Of a DNA stretch of 64,000 nt, positions 36,248-44,784 are shown piece after piece. The notes beneath the pieces are model-generated. The model saw only the letters and a list, made by a program, of their open reading frames with translations, was not told the origin of the DNA and made no database searches. Position numbers and translations under genes: made by a program. The stretch's first letter is position 1; every line of letters begins with the position of its first letter. Location: assembly GCF_913062585.1 (NCBI RefSeq), contig NZ_CAJXWX010000014.1, positions 36,062 to 100,061 on the forward strand, given 5' to 3'. Source of the DNA: an uncultured Sphingomonas sp. (GTDB lineage Bacteria; Pseudomonadota; Alphaproteobacteria; Sphingomonadales; Sphingomonadaceae).

Positions 36248-37096
36248 ATGACTGTTATTGCGACGAACGTGAATGCGATGCGTGCCACTGCCGCTTCTGC
36301 CATGGCCTCGAACGCGCTGAGCACCTCGATGCAGCGCCTGTCGACCGGCAAGCGCATCAACTCGGCGGCCGACGACTCGGCGGGCCTGGCGATTTCGTCC
36401 TCGATGACCTCGCAGATCCGCGGCATGGCGCAGGGCATCCGCAACGCCAATGACGGCATCTCGATGGCCCAGACCGCCGAAGGCGCGATGGACGAGGTCA
36501 ACAACATGCTGCAGCGGATGCGCGAACTGGCGGTCCAGGCGAAGAACGGCACCTATCAGAGCAGCGACACCACCAACATCAACAACGAACAGCTGGCGCT
36601 GGCCACTCAGATCAACAACGTGCTCGGCAACACCACGTTCAACAACAAGGCCTTGTTCGACGCCAACGCCGGCGCGACCGGCTTCACCATCCAGACCGGT
36701 GCGGGCCTCAATGATACGATCACGATGAAGTCGACCGACTTCACTGCCGCGACTGGCAACGCCGCCATGAAGGCCGTGACGGGCGGCGTCGGTGGCACCG
36801 CGCCGACCGCGGCTTCGGTCGGCGCCCTCACGCTCGACAAGTACGACGCGGCGATCAGCGCGGTGTCGACGGCGCGGGCCGGCCTGGGCGCCACCCAGAA
36901 CCAGCTGCAGTCGGCGGTCAACAACACGACCACGACCATGACCAACCTGTCGGAAGCGCAGAGCCGCATCCAGGACACCGACTTCTCGACCGAAACGACC
37001 GCGCTCGCCAAGGCGCAGATCCTGAGCCAGGCGTCGACCGCGATGCTCAGCCAGGCCAATCAGTCGCAGCAGGGTGTGCTCAAGCTGCTCGGTTAA
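36248..37096 (+). CDS. fliC: Flagellin A
   Basis: 282 residues, a short flagellin consisting essentially of the D0/D1 helical ends: N-terminal [20 protein letters not shown] and [21 protein letters not shown]-terminal LSEAQSRIQDTDFSTETTAL and [16 protein letters not shown]. The central variable part (about residues 135-195) is small and Thr/Ala/Gly-rich, so D2/D3 domains are essentially missing. GGAGG stands eight bases before ATG 36248. Very similar at both ends to the tandem flagellin B but diverged in the middle. Confidence 0.97.
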   Translation: MTVIATNVNAMRATAASAMASNALSTSMQRLSTGKRINSAADDSAGLAISSSMTSQIRGMAQGIRNANDGISMAQTAEGAMDEVNNMLQRMRELAVQAKNGTYQSSDTTNINNEQLALATQINNVLGNTTFNNKALFDANAGATGFTIQTGAGLNDTITMKSTDFTAATGNAAMKAVTGGVGGTAPTAASVGALTLDKYDAAISAVSTARAGLGATQNQLQSAVNNTTTTMTNLSEAQSRIQDTDFSTETTALAKAQILSQASTAMLSQANQSQQGVLKLLG

Positions 37097-37139
37097 TCCC
37101 CGGATCGGGGGTTGATCCCCTGAACCCCCGATAACTGTT

Positions 37140-37168
37140 CCCCCGCCATTTCAATGAGATGGCGGGGG
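37140..37168. terminator. Hairpin after flagellin A
   Basis: Stem CCCCCGCCAT / ATGGCGGGGG with a nine-base loop, 44 bases after the flagellin A stop. No T-run follows on the plus strand, so it may be a 3' stabilising or weak terminator structure. Confidence 0.55.
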
Positions 37169-37206
37169 GCAGCCAAGAAAAAACGTCGCCCGCTTCACTT
37201 TTTTTC

Positions 37207-37233
37207 TAAAGTGCGGCGAAAGGCGGCCGTTTT
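37207..37233 (+). promoter_or_regulatory. Sigma28 (FliA) promoter of flagellin B
   Basis: TAAAGTGC, 11 bases, GCCGTTTT, the closest of the four sites to the FliA consensus at the -35 element. The start should fall near 37240, with a leader of about 57 bases to ATG 37297. Confidence 0.82.
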
Positions 37234-37296
37234 CCGTGGTGGCAGCTCGACCTTCGCCTTGGGGGCGGCGGAGAGCTCCAGCTTCGGAGAACGACC

Positions 37297-38133
37297 ATGA
37301 CGGTTATCGCCACAAATGTTACGGCCTTACGGGCCGCCAATGCATCGGTCACCGCCCAACATGGGCTGGACGTGTCGATGCAGCGCCTGTCGACCGGCAA
37401 GCGGATCAACTCGGCCATGGACGATGCGGCGGGCCTCGCCATCACGTCCTCGATGACCTCGCAGATTCGCGGCATGAACCAGGGCATTCGCAACGCGAAT
37501 GACGGTATCTCGATGGCGCAGACGGCGGAAGGCGCGCTGCAGGAAGTCAGCAACATGCTGCAGCGGATGCGCGAATTGTCCGTGCAGAAGGCCAACGCCA
37601 CCTATTCGACGCAGGACAAGGCCAGCATCACGTCCGAACAGGACGCCCTGTCGGCACAGATCGCGACCATCCTGACCAACACGACCTTCAACGGACAGCA
37701 TCTGTTCGACGGGACGGCGGGCACTAGCGGCGCGGTCCAGATCCAGGCGGGCGCCTATACGTCCGATGCGCTGACCATGACCTTCGGCAACCTGAAGACC
37801 GATGCCGATCTCGCCACGATCGTCAACTTCACCACGACGCCCGCGACGATGAAGCCGGCACCGGCGCTGGAGGATTTCGATACCGCGATCGCCAAGGTCG
37901 CGAATTTCCGGGCCGGCCTGGGTGCCGTGCAGAACCGGCTTCAGTCGGCGATGAACAACCTGACCTCGAACTCGACCAACCTGGCCGAAGCGCGCAGCCG
38001 CATCGAGGATACGGACTTCTCGGCGGAAACGACCGCGCTCGCCAAGTCCCAGATCCTGAGCCAGGCGTCGACCGCCATGCTCAGCCAGGCGAACCAGTCG
38101 CAGCAGGGCGTGCTCAAGCTTCTCGGACAGTAA
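37297..38133 (+). CDS. Flagellin B
   Basis: 278 residues, a second short flagellin. N-terminal [20 protein letters not shown] and C-terminal [20 protein letters not shown] are conserved with flagellin A, whereas the middle (about residues 125-195) differs and has LNTDADL-like unique sequence. Each flagellin has its own sigma28 promoter, so they may be expressed at different levels or times and occupy different filament segments. GGAGA precedes the ATG. Confidence 0.96.
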   Translation: MTVIATNVTALRAANASVTAQHGLDVSMQRLSTGKRINSAMDDAAGLAITSSMTSQIRGMNQGIRNANDGISMAQTAEGALQEVSNMLQRMRELSVQKANATYSTQDKASITSEQDALSAQIATILTNTTFNGQHLFDGTAGTSGAVQIQAGAYTSDALTMTFGNLKTDADLATIVNFTTTPATMKPAPALEDFDTAIAKVANFRAGLGAVQNRLQSAMNNLTSNSTNLAEARSRIEDTDFSAETTALAKSQILSQASTAMLSQANQSQQGVLKLLGQ

Positions 38134-38220
38134 CACCAGGTTCCTGAGCGCCCTGGCACCGCGCCCCCACTCGGGTGCCGGGGCCAACCGGCTGCGCCTT
38201 AGCGGACCGGTTTGCAGGAC

Positions 38221-38252
38221 AAACCCCGGCGACCTTCGGGTCGCCGGGGTTT
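38221..38252. terminator. Bidirectional terminator between flagellin B and the LolC/E-like gene
   Basis: A 14-base perfect stem AAACCCCGGCGACC / GGTCGCCGGGGTTT with a TTCG tetraloop. It sits between two convergent genes, with short A/T ends on both sides. Confidence 0.85.
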
Positions 38253-38260
38253 ACTTGCGT

Positions 38261-39487
38261 CTATTCGCCGCGCAGCACCAGCGCGGGTGATATCCGCGCC
38301 GCCGCCCAGGCCGGATACAGGCTGGCCAGCACCGCGCCCGCCATCACGCACAGGCCGATCGTCACGACCTCATGCGTGGCGATCCCGATGGGCAGCGCCA
38401 GGAAGACGTCCAGCTCGCCGTCGCGGGACGGCGCCAGCCACCGCGCCAAAGCGGTGATCCGTGTCCGCTCGAGCAGCAGCATCCCGGCCAGCGCCAGGCC
38501 CGCCAGCGCGCCGACGCCCGCGATGATGCTGCCCACGCCGGTGAAGACCCGCGCGATACCGCCCGCCGTCATGCCCATGCTGCGCAACACTGCGATCTCG
38601 CGCCGTTTCGAACGGGCGAGCAGGGTCATGGACGACAAGACGTTGAAGAGCGCGATCACCGTGACCAGGCCGACCGCGATCGACATGCCGACCTTCTCGG
38701 TCGCCAGCGCGGCGAGCAGCGACCGGTTCGCCTGCGTCCAGCTGGTGATGCGATAGCGGGAGCCCAGGCGGCGGCGAATCGCGGCGGTCACGTGCGCTTC
38801 GTCCTCCGGATGGGCGAGGGTCACGGCCACGCGCCGGGTGACGCCAGGGCCGTCCAGCACGCCTAGCCTATCAGCGGGGCCCAGCACGACCGGCGCCTGG
38901 CCGCCGACCGCATCCTCGTCGCGATATAGGCCCGACACCCGGGCCTCGAACAGTTGCAGGCCGATCGCGCGGTCGGGCGCGACCGCGACCCGGCCGATCG
39001 CCACCGGCGAGCCGGGCAGCAGGCCCAGCTGGAATGCCGCATTCTCGCCGACGGCGATGGTGCCGGGCGCGGTGGGGCGCACCCCCATGGTCGGGCGGGC
39101 CAGCGCCGGGCTGCGCGCCATGCCGTCGGGGGTCAGTCCCTGGATGCGGACCGGGCTCATCCGGCCGTCGATGGACAGTGCGGCGGTCAGTTCGCGCAGC
39201 GGCTCGGCGCGCAGGACTCCGGGCAGGCCCGCGACGATCGCGGCGACCTGTCCCTCGTCCATGCGCTGGTGCGCAGCGGTCGTGACACTGAGATGGCCGT
39301 CGATCGGCGCGACGGTACTGGCGAGCTTGGCCTGCGCGCCGTTCATCACCGCGATGACCAGCACCAGCGAGGCGACGCCGATCGCCACCCCGATGCATCC
39401 GATGGCACCCACCAGCAGGACCAGCCGCCCCCCGGCACCCGGCCAGAGATAGCGTGCGATCAGTCGACGTTCATGGGATGCGAACAT
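38261..39487 (-). CDS. LolC/LolE-family ABC transporter permease
   Basis: 408 residues with the MacB/FtsX-type layout: an N-terminal membrane helix (LVGAIGCIGVAIGVASLVLV), a large periplasmic domain (about residues 50-250), and three C-terminal helices, with the motif SKRREIAVLRSMGMTAGGIA before helix 3. LolC/E extract lipoproteins from the inner membrane. No LolD ATPase or second permease is nearby, so its partner is unknown. Its place between flagellin B and fliA on the minus strand is unexplained. It could be an orphan paralogue with a specialised substrate. Confidence 0.85.
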   Translation of the reverse strand: MFASHERRLIARYLWPGAGGRLVLLVGAIGCIGVAIGVASLVLVIAVMNGAQAKLASTVAPIDGHLSVTTAAHQRMDEGQVAAIVAGLPGVLRAEPLRELTAALSIDGRMSPVRIQGLTPDGMARSPALARPTMGVRPTAPGTIAVGENAAFQLGLLPGSPVAIGRVAVAPDRAIGLQLFEARVSGLYRDEDAVGGQAPVVLGPADRLGVLDGPGVTRRVAVTLAHPEDEAHVTAAIRRRLGSRYRITSWTQANRSLLAALATEKVGMSIAVGLVTVIALFNVLSSMTLLARSKRREIAVLRSMGMTAGGIARVFTGVGSIIAGVGALAGLALAGMLLLERTRITALARWLAPSRDGELDVFLALPIGIATHEVVTIGLCVMAGAVLASLYPAWAAARISPALVLRGE

Positions 39488-39585
39488 GCTCTTCCCCCGG
39501 TGAAGGGGGAAGGCTTAGGCGCAGGGATGTGTGGCGGGAAAGCCGATTATGCGGGCGGCGGGGTGGCGGGCCCCGCCCATGCCCT

Positions 39586-40395
39586 TCACGCCCGGCTGGC
39601 GAGCGCCTTTTTCAGCTTCGCGTGCGCGGCGCTCTTGATCTGGCAGACGCGCGCGGCGCCGACGCCCAGCACCTGGCCGATTTCCTCCAGATTGAGTTCC
39701 TCGACATAATAAAGCTGGATCACCATCGCCTCGCGCTCGGGCAGGTCGGAGATGGCGGCGATCAGCGCCTCGCGCAGGTCGCTTTCGGCCAGCTGGTCGA
39801 AGGCATTGGGCGTGTCGTCGGCGAACCAGGGCAGATCGTCCGAATAGACGTCGTCGATCGAATCCATCCGCACGGCCTCGGCCGTCTTGTATTCGGCGCG
39901 CAGCTTCTCGACCGTGACGCCCAGCTTAGTCGCCACCGCCTCGTCGGTCGGTGCCTGGCCGTTGCCCTGGGTCAGCGCGGCGACCGCCTTGGCATAGTCG
40001 CGGCGGCGGCGCATCGCGCCGCGCGTCGTCGTCGCCTGGCGACGCAGCTCGTCGATCATCGCGCCGCGCAGGCGGGCCTTCAGATAATGACCGAACTCGA
40101 CGCCGCGCTCCTCGAACGAGGCGGCGGCCTCGACCAGGGCGACCAGGCCGATCTGGACCAGATCCTCGATCTCGACCAGGTTCGACATGGATCCATGGAC
40201 ATGCCACGCGATGCGGCGGACCAGCGGCAAATGCCGCCGGATCAGCGCGCCGGAGTCGGTCGCGGGCCCGCGCGGGGCAGGGCGATAGGTCAGCGGCTGG
40301 TCCGCGATCGTGGGGTTGACCAGCGCGGGGTCGAAGCTCGCCGGGTTGATCGGCTGGGCATTCATGAATGCGCCGCTGAGAGGGTGCGAGGTCAT
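39586..40395 (-). CDS. fliA: Flagellar sigma factor sigma28 (FliA)
   Basis: 269 residues from ATG 40395, overlapping the flhA stop by four bases. Region 2 is visible as LPLVRRIAWHVHGSMSNLVE followed by IEDLVQIGLVALVEAAASFE; region 3 as MIDELRRQATTTRG; region 4 as LPEREAMVIQLYYVEELNLE and a helix-turn-helix around IGQVLGVGAARVCQIKSAA. FliA would transcribe the four TAAA-N15-GCCGTT promoters found here and be held by FlgM until the hook is complete. Third gene of slt-flhA-fliA. Confidence 0.96.
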   Translation of the reverse strand: MTSHPLSGAFMNAQPINPASFDPALVNPTIADQPLTYRPAPRGPATDSGALIRRHLPLVRRIAWHVHGSMSNLVEIEDLVQIGLVALVEAAASFEERGVEFGHYLKARLRGAMIDELRRQATTTRGAMRRRRDYAKAVAALTQGNGQAPTDEAVATKLGVTVEKLRAEYKTAEAVRMDSIDDVYSDDLPWFADDTPNAFDQLAESDLREALIAAISDLPEREAMVIQLYYVEELNLEEIGQVLGVGAARVCQIKSAAHAKLKKALASRA

Positions 40396-42473
40396 GCAGC
40401 AATCGCCTGTTGCTGGGAGTGATGGGGGGCGCCGATGACGGCGACGACTTCGACCGGCTTTTCTTCCGGTACTTCGAAGAACGAGAGGACGGGCACGTCG
40501 GGCAGGCAGGTGCGCAGCAGCTTGCGCATCGCCAGGCGCACGCCCGGCTGAACGACGAGGGCAAAGGGCTTGGCCTCGGCGATCAGGGGTTCGGCCGCCT
40601 GGGTCAGCGCGGCGGTGATGCGCTGGCCCAGATCGGGCTCGATCACGTGGCGGCGACCGACATCGGCGCGCATCGCCTGGCCGAGCAGCCCTTCGAGCTG
40701 ACCGTCCAGCGTCATGACGCGCAGCGGTTCGCGCACGCCGCACAGCTTCTGGATGATCAGGCCGCCCAGTTGCGGACGGATCAGCTCGATGATCTCCTCG
40801 GCATCCGCGGACTTCTGTGCGGCGACCGCGATGGCGCTGGCGATGCGGCGGAACTCCTTGAGGGAGATATTCTCCGCCAGCAGGCCCTTGAGCACCTGGG
40901 TCAGCGTGGTCAGCGGCAGCGGCGTCGGGCAGAGCGAGGCGGCGAGCTGGGCTGCGCGCTCCTTCAGCCCGTCGAGCAGCGACTGGACCTCGTCGGGGCC
41001 GAGCAGCTCGGACGAGTTGGAACCCAGGATATGGTTCAGATGGGTCGCCATGACGGTGCCCGGATCGACCACCAGATAGCCCATGCCGGTCGCGGCATCC
41101 GCATCGCCCTTCAGGATCCAGGTCGCGGGCAGGCCGAAGGTCGGGTCCTTCACCGGCTTGCCGTTCAGCGTGCCGAACGCCTGGCCGGTGTCGAGCGCCA
41201 GCATCTCGTCGGGCGAGACCTGGTCCTCGGCGACGACCACGCCGTTGATGAGGATGCGATAGCTATAGGGCGCCAGGCTGATGTCGTCGCGGACGCGGGC
41301 CTGCGGCACGACGAAGCCCAGATCCTTGGACAGCTGGCGGCGGACGCCGGTGATGCGGGCCATCAGCGGTGCGCCGCGACGCTCGTCGACCAGCGGCACC
41401 AAGCCGTAACCGATGTCGATATGCACCTGCATCCCGTCGATGACCTCGTCCCAGGTGATGCGCGAGGGATCGACCGGCTCGGGGGCCGGGGCGGGGGGCG
41501 CGATGACCGGGCGCTTCTCGATCTGGCGCAGCTTCCACGCGGTGAAACCGGCGATGGCGGCGGCGGGCAGCAGGATCAGGTGCGGCATGCCGGGCAGCAC
41601 GCCGAGCAGGCCCAGGATGACGGCGACCGGGATCCAGGTCTTGGACGCGCCGAACTGCGACCCGATCTGGCCCGCCAGGTCCTTGTCGGACGAGACTCGG
41701 GTCACGATCGCGGCGGCGGCGATGGAGAGCATCAGGCTGGGGAGCTGCGCGACCAGCGCGTCGCCGATGGCGAGCAGGATATAGGTCTTGGCGGCGTCGG
41801 CGATACCCATGCCATGGCTGACCGGACCCAGGATCAGGCCGCCGATGATGTTGGCCGCCAGGATCAGCATCGCGGCGACCGCGTCGCCCTTCACGAACTT
41901 GGACGAACCGTCCATCGAGCCGTAGAAATCGGCCTCGGTCGACACCTCGACGCGGCGCGCCTTGGCCTGGTCGGGCGTGATGAGGCCGGCATTCAGGTCG
42001 GCGTCGATCGCCATCTGCTTGCCGGGCAGGGCGTCCAGGGTGAAGCGCGCCGACACTTCCGACACGCGCCCGGCGCCCTTGGTCACGACGATCAGGTTGA
42101 TGATCATCAGGATCGCGAAGACGAAGAGGCCGACGACATAGTCGCCGCCGATCAGGAAGGTGCCGAACGCCTCGATGACATGACCCGCCGCGCTCTCGCC
42201 CTCATGGCCGTGCACCAGCACGATGCGCGTCGAAGCGACGTTCAGGCCCAGGCGGAACAGCGTGGCGAACAGGAGGACGGTCGGGAAGGCCGAGAAGTCG
42301 AGCGGCTTTTCGGCGTTCAGCGCGACCATCAGCACGGCCAGGCTGATCGCGATATTGGCGACGAAGAAGATGTCGAGCAGCGCCGGCGGGATCGGCACGA
42401 CCATGACCAGCACCAGCAGCAGGATCGCCGCGGGCAGGGCCATGGTGCGGCCGCTCGAGAAGAACTTGCCCAT
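40392..42473 (-). CDS. flhA: Flagellar export platform protein FlhA
   Basis: 693 residues. About eight membrane helices in the first half, with the FHIPEP-region motif RFTLDALPGKQMAIDADLNA, then a large cytoplasmic domain that forms the nonameric export ring (for example LGPDEVQSLLDGLKERAAQL). FlhA receives substrate-chaperone complexes and helps couple proton flow to export. It lies three bases after the upstream transglycosylase gene and overlaps fliA by four bases. Confidence 0.97.
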   Translation of the reverse strand: MGKFFSSGRTMALPAAILLLVLVMVVPIPPALLDIFFVANIAISLAVLMVALNAEKPLDFSAFPTVLLFATLFRLGLNVASTRIVLVHGHEGESAAGHVIEAFGTFLIGGDYVVGLFVFAILMIINLIVVTKGAGRVSEVSARFTLDALPGKQMAIDADLNAGLITPDQAKARRVEVSTEADFYGSMDGSSKFVKGDAVAAMLILAANIIGGLILGPVSHGMGIADAAKTYILLAIGDALVAQLPSLMLSIAAAAIVTRVSSDKDLAGQIGSQFGASKTWIPVAVILGLLGVLPGMPHLILLPAAAIAGFTAWKLRQIEKRPVIAPPAPAPEPVDPSRITWDEVIDGMQVHIDIGYGLVPLVDERRGAPLMARITGVRRQLSKDLGFVVPQARVRDDISLAPYSYRILINGVVVAEDQVSPDEMLALDTGQAFGTLNGKPVKDPTFGLPATWILKGDADAATGMGYLVVDPGTVMATHLNHILGSNSSELLGPDEVQSLLDGLKERAAQLAASLCPTPLPLTTLTQVLKGLLAENISLKEFRRIASAIAVAAQKSADAEEIIELIRPQLGGLIIQKLCGVREPLRVMTLDGQLEGLLGQAMRADVGRRHVIEPDLGQRITAALTQAAEPLIAEAKPFALVVQPGVRLAMRKLLRTCLPDVPVLSFFEVPEEKPVEVVAVIGAPHHSQQQAIAA

Positions 42474-42476
42474 CGC

Positions 42477-43337
42477 TTAGCCCCCCATGCGCGCGAGCAT
42501 CATGTACGCCAGGCGCGCATGATCGGGTTTCGGACGCAGCACGCTGTCGCCTGTCGTGGTTGCGGCGTTGCGCAGGCCGAGCTGGTTCATCGTGCTGGTC
42601 GCCCAGGCGATGGCGTCGGCGGCGCTTTCGTTGTTGCCGGTGACGACGGTCGCGTCGCCGTTCATGCCCTGCAGCGCCAGCGCCTGCGCGGCGAACTGGA
42701 GGTTCGCCGCGCGCGTCTCGTCGCTATCGGCCTGGCTGCCCGCCAGCTTGGTGGCGAAACGGTCGTAAATGTCCGAGAGCGAGCGCGGCTGGCCGTTCGC
42801 GGCATAGAAGATCGAGCGGTTGGCACGGGCGGCGGCGGGGAAGAGCGACGCGGCGCTCGCCTCCGGGTTGCTTGCCATCGTGCCCAGGAACTTGGTCGCG
42901 CCGCCCAGGCCCAGGAAATGCGCCATGTACAGGTCGGTGCCATTGGCTTCACGACCCAGCGTCGATTCCAGCGCGGCCTTGTTGTCGGAGGCGTGCTCGG
43001 CCGCCATCAGCGAGGCGGCGGTGGGATCGTTGCGCAGCCCCATGATCGCCGCGCGCGCGCCGCCGGTCACATGATAGCGGCCGCCCGACTGGCTGATCGA
43101 ATCCGCTGCCCAGCCCAGGCCATGCTCGGCGCCATGCTTCTTCACGACCGCGAGCCAGCTTTGTTCGACGAACTGATAGAGGCCCGAGGCCGAAGAGGTG
43201 CCCGCCCGCGCGTTCGCGTTCAGCCCCGATTCCAGCTTGGCCTGGCCGAGCAGATAGCCGAAATCGACGCCCGTGCGGCTGGACGCCAGCGCGATGGCCG
43301 ATTGGACTCTGGCTTGGGAAACGGGTTGGACGGTCAT
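42477..43337 (-). CDS. Lytic transglycosylase-like muramidase of the flagellar cluster
   Basis: 286 residues without a Sec signal. The SLT fold is recognisable as FGYLLGQAKLESGLNANARA (catalytic Glu in KLESG), then SSASGLYQFVEQSWLAVVKK. Because the flgJ product here has only the rod-binding domain, this enzyme is the likely muramidase that opens peptidoglycan for the rod, as separate SLT enzymes do in Rhodobacter (SltF). Lack of a signal fits export through the flagellar machine, but that is inference. It is first in the slt-flhA-fliA operon behind a sigma54 promoter. Confidence 0.85.
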   Translation of the reverse strand: MTVQPVSQARVQSAIALASSRTGVDFGYLLGQAKLESGLNANARAGTSSASGLYQFVEQSWLAVVKKHGAEHGLGWAADSISQSGGRYHVTGGARAAIMGLRNDPTAASLMAAEHASDNKAALESTLGREANGTDLYMAHFLGLGGATKFLGTMASNPEASAASLFPAAARANRSIFYAANGQPRSLSDIYDRFATKLAGSQADSDETRAANLQFAAQALALQGMNGDATVVTGNNESAADAIAWATSTMNQLGLRNAATTTGDSVLRPKPDHARLAYMMLARMGG

Positions 43338-43373
43338 GCTGAATGGTTAAAGCCTCTGTTCGGGCTTCACTCA

Positions 43374-43389
43374 GCAAAGGGCGTGCCAA
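43374..43389 (-). promoter_or_regulatory. Sigma54 promoter of slt-flhA-fliA
   Basis: Reverse strand reads TTGGCACGCCCTTTGC: the invariant GG and GC are ten bases apart and TTGGCACG-N4-TTGC is matched at every defined position. The transcript would start about 25 bases before ATG 43337. Confidence 0.88.
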
Positions 43390-43437
43390 TTTCTCTCAAG
43401 TCGGCACGGCGCAGCCGGGGAAATCGGCGCGGGCAAC

Positions 43438-43462
43438 AAAAAAGCCCGGAAATCCGGGCTTT
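43438..43462 (-). terminator. Rho-independent terminator of flgM-flgN
   Basis: Stem AAGCCCGG / CCGGGCTT with an ATTT loop followed by six T on the minus strand, about 110 bases after the flgN stop and just upstream of the next sigma54 promoter. Confidence 0.85.
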
Positions 43463-43538
43463 CGGGCGTATCGGCGATGGGGTGGCGGCGGGGTCGTCAG
43501 GATGCGGCAAAGCCCGGCACCGGGCGGATTCGGCAAAG

Positions 43539-43554
43539 CGGCAAGCTCTTGCCG
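43539..43554. promoter_or_regulatory. Palindrome CGGCAAGCTCTTGCCG, putative activator enhancer
   Basis: A 16-base palindrome 150 bases upstream of the sigma54 promoter at 43374, flanked by further CGGCAA half-sites at 43531 and 43564 and CCCGGC boxes. It differs in one base of the spacer from the palindrome upstream of the flgB promoter (46145). Probably a binding site for the FlbD-like activator. Confidence 0.6.
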
Positions 43555-43569
43555 CCCGGCAAGCGGCAA

Positions 43570-43881
43570 TCAGGCATAGGCGCGCATCATTGGGCGATAG
43601 CCAGCCCCGATGTCACCGGTCAGGGTCTGCAACCGGCGACGGACATTGGCCGCCATCAGGTTGACATAGATGCGGCACGTCTCGTTCAGGCGATTGGCCT
43701 CGTCGGCCAGTTCGCGCAGTTCGGGGCCCGCCGGACCGATGCCGAGCGACGCGACTTCCTCGATCGCTGCCAGCTTGTCGGAGGTCGCCCGCTCCAGCGC
43801 GGCGACGTCGTTCACCTTCAGCGCGGCGATCTCACGATGAAGGGCCTCGATGACCCGGATCAAAGCGTCCCGACGCGTCAT
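43570..43881 (-). CDS. flgN: FlgN-like flagellar export chaperone
   Basis: 103 residues, mostly helical: LIRVIEALHREIAALKVNDV, then DEANRLNETCRIYVNLMAAN. FlgN keeps the hook-filament junction proteins FlgK and FlgL soluble before export. Sequence identity in this family is low; the size, helical pattern and the four-base overlap with flgM (the usual flgM-flgN order) support the call. Confidence 0.75.
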   Translation of the reverse strand: MTRRDALIRVIEALHREIAALKVNDVAALERATSDKLAAIEEVASLGIGPAGPELRELADEANRLNETCRIYVNLMAANVRRRLQTLTGDIGAGYRPMMRAYA

Positions 43882-44195
43882 TTACCGTTCCAATTGAGCT
43901 TCAGGGCGATCATCTGGTCGGCGATGGTCGCCGGCAGGATCGGGAAATGACCATCGGCGATCGCCTTCTTGATCTGGGCGACGCGATCGGAATTGACCGG
44001 CGGCTGTTCGGCCATCGCACCGGCCAGACCGCTCAGAACGCTTCCATCGCCACCGAGGGCCCGGGGCGAAGCGGTGGCCGAGGCTGGACCCGTATCGGGA
44101 CCCGTCTCGGGCGTCGCTGCCGCCCGCGGCGCGCCGGCGATCCGCGCCATGCGCGTCTCTCCGGCATTCAGCCTTGAAGTTGTTAATTCCACCAT
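43878..44195 (-). CDS. flgM: Anti-sigma28 factor FlgM
   Basis: 105 residues from ATG 44195, with AGGTG five bases upstream. The C-terminal sigma-binding helices read VNSDRVAQIKKAIADGHFPI followed by LPATIADQMIALKL, the FlgM pattern; the N-terminal half is disordered. FlgM holds FliA inactive until it is exported through the finished hook. A sigma28 promoter at 44228-44254 makes a negative feedback loop and, because its transcript starts near 44221, argues against the upstream ATG 44222. Confidence 0.9.
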   Translation of the reverse strand: MVELTTSRLNAGETRMARIAGAPRAAATPETGPDTGPASATASPRALGGDGSVLSGLAGAMAEQPPVNSDRVAQIKKAIADGHFPILPATIADQMIALKLNWNGK

Positions 44196-44227
44196 GCCCG
44201 CACCTATCGGTTCCGCTGACATCCCAT

Positions 44228-44254
44228 GAAACGGCCGGGCGGTGAAATCTTTTA
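44228..44254 (-). promoter_or_regulatory. Sigma28 (FliA) promoter of flgM-flgN
   Basis: Reverse strand reads TAAAAGAT, 11 bases, GCCGTTTC, the same architecture as the flagellin and fliD promoters. Confidence 0.78.
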
Positions 44255-44292
44255 GCAGGAAATTCGCCTCCGCTTCCCCGCTATGGCCCGGG

Positions 44293-44784
44293 TCAGTCGG
44301 CCCAGCCGGGCAGGGTGGCGCGACCGCTGGTGAGGGCGACCGCCTGGACCGGCGTGCGGGCGGTGTCGATGCGGACCGGGAAATGCGCACCGGGGGCGGC
44401 GTCGGCCATGGCGATGCCCTCCCGCGTGATCGAGAAGCCGTCCGAGCCCGCCTCGATCGTCACCGGGTCGCCGCGTCGGATCACCGGTTCCTGCTTGGCG
44501 ATGACGGCGGGCGTGGCCATCGGCGCGGCGGTGCGGGGCACGGTGACGACGGGCACGAAGATGCGCCATTGCGGTGCCGGGCAGGCGATGACGACCGCGT
44601 CATGCGCCTCGGTCCGCCATGACATCGTGACAGTGGGGCATTGCGCCAGTTTCAACCGCGCATCGACGGGGGAGCGGGCACCGCCTTCTGCGCCGACCGG
44701 CCGCCCGGTAAAGGCGGCAACGGCGGCATCGAGCGCGCCGATATTCTGGAATCCGGCGGCGGCGAGGAGCAGGGGCAGAATCAT
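44293..44784 (-). CDS. flgA: Flagellar P-ring assembly chaperone FlgA
   Basis: 163 residues. A short signal peptide (MILPLLLAAAGFQ) is followed by an N-terminal domain with a Cys pair (LAQCPTVTMSW, VVIACPAPQWR) and a C-terminal SAF domain with PVIRRGDPVTIEAGSDGFSI and GRATLPGWAD. FlgA is the periplasmic chaperone that helps FlgI form the P ring. It overlaps the MotB-like gene by four bases and so belongs to that operon rather than to flgB-L. Confidence 0.9.
   Translation of the reverse strand: MILPLLLAAAGFQNIGALDAAVAAFTGRPVGAEGGARSPVDARLKLAQCPTVTMSWRTEAHDAVVIACPAPQWRIFVPVVTVPRTAAPMATPAVIAKQEPVIRRGDPVTIEAGSDGFSITREGIAMADAAPGAHFPVRIDTARTPVQAVALTSGRATLPGWAD

Noticed and set aside
43539..43554. 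Palindrome CGGCAAGCTCTTGCCG as a terminator
   Set aside because: No T-run on either strand, a real terminator lies at 43438-43462, and the same palindrome recurs upstream of the flgB promoter, favouring a protein-binding site.
40410..43664. A 1084-codon open frame on the plus strand
   Set aside because: It runs antisense to flhA and the muramidase, is Arg/Gly/His-rich, and is a by-product of high GC content in real minus-strand genes. Similar long antisense frames at 2551-3957 and 4364-6418 were rejected for the same reason.
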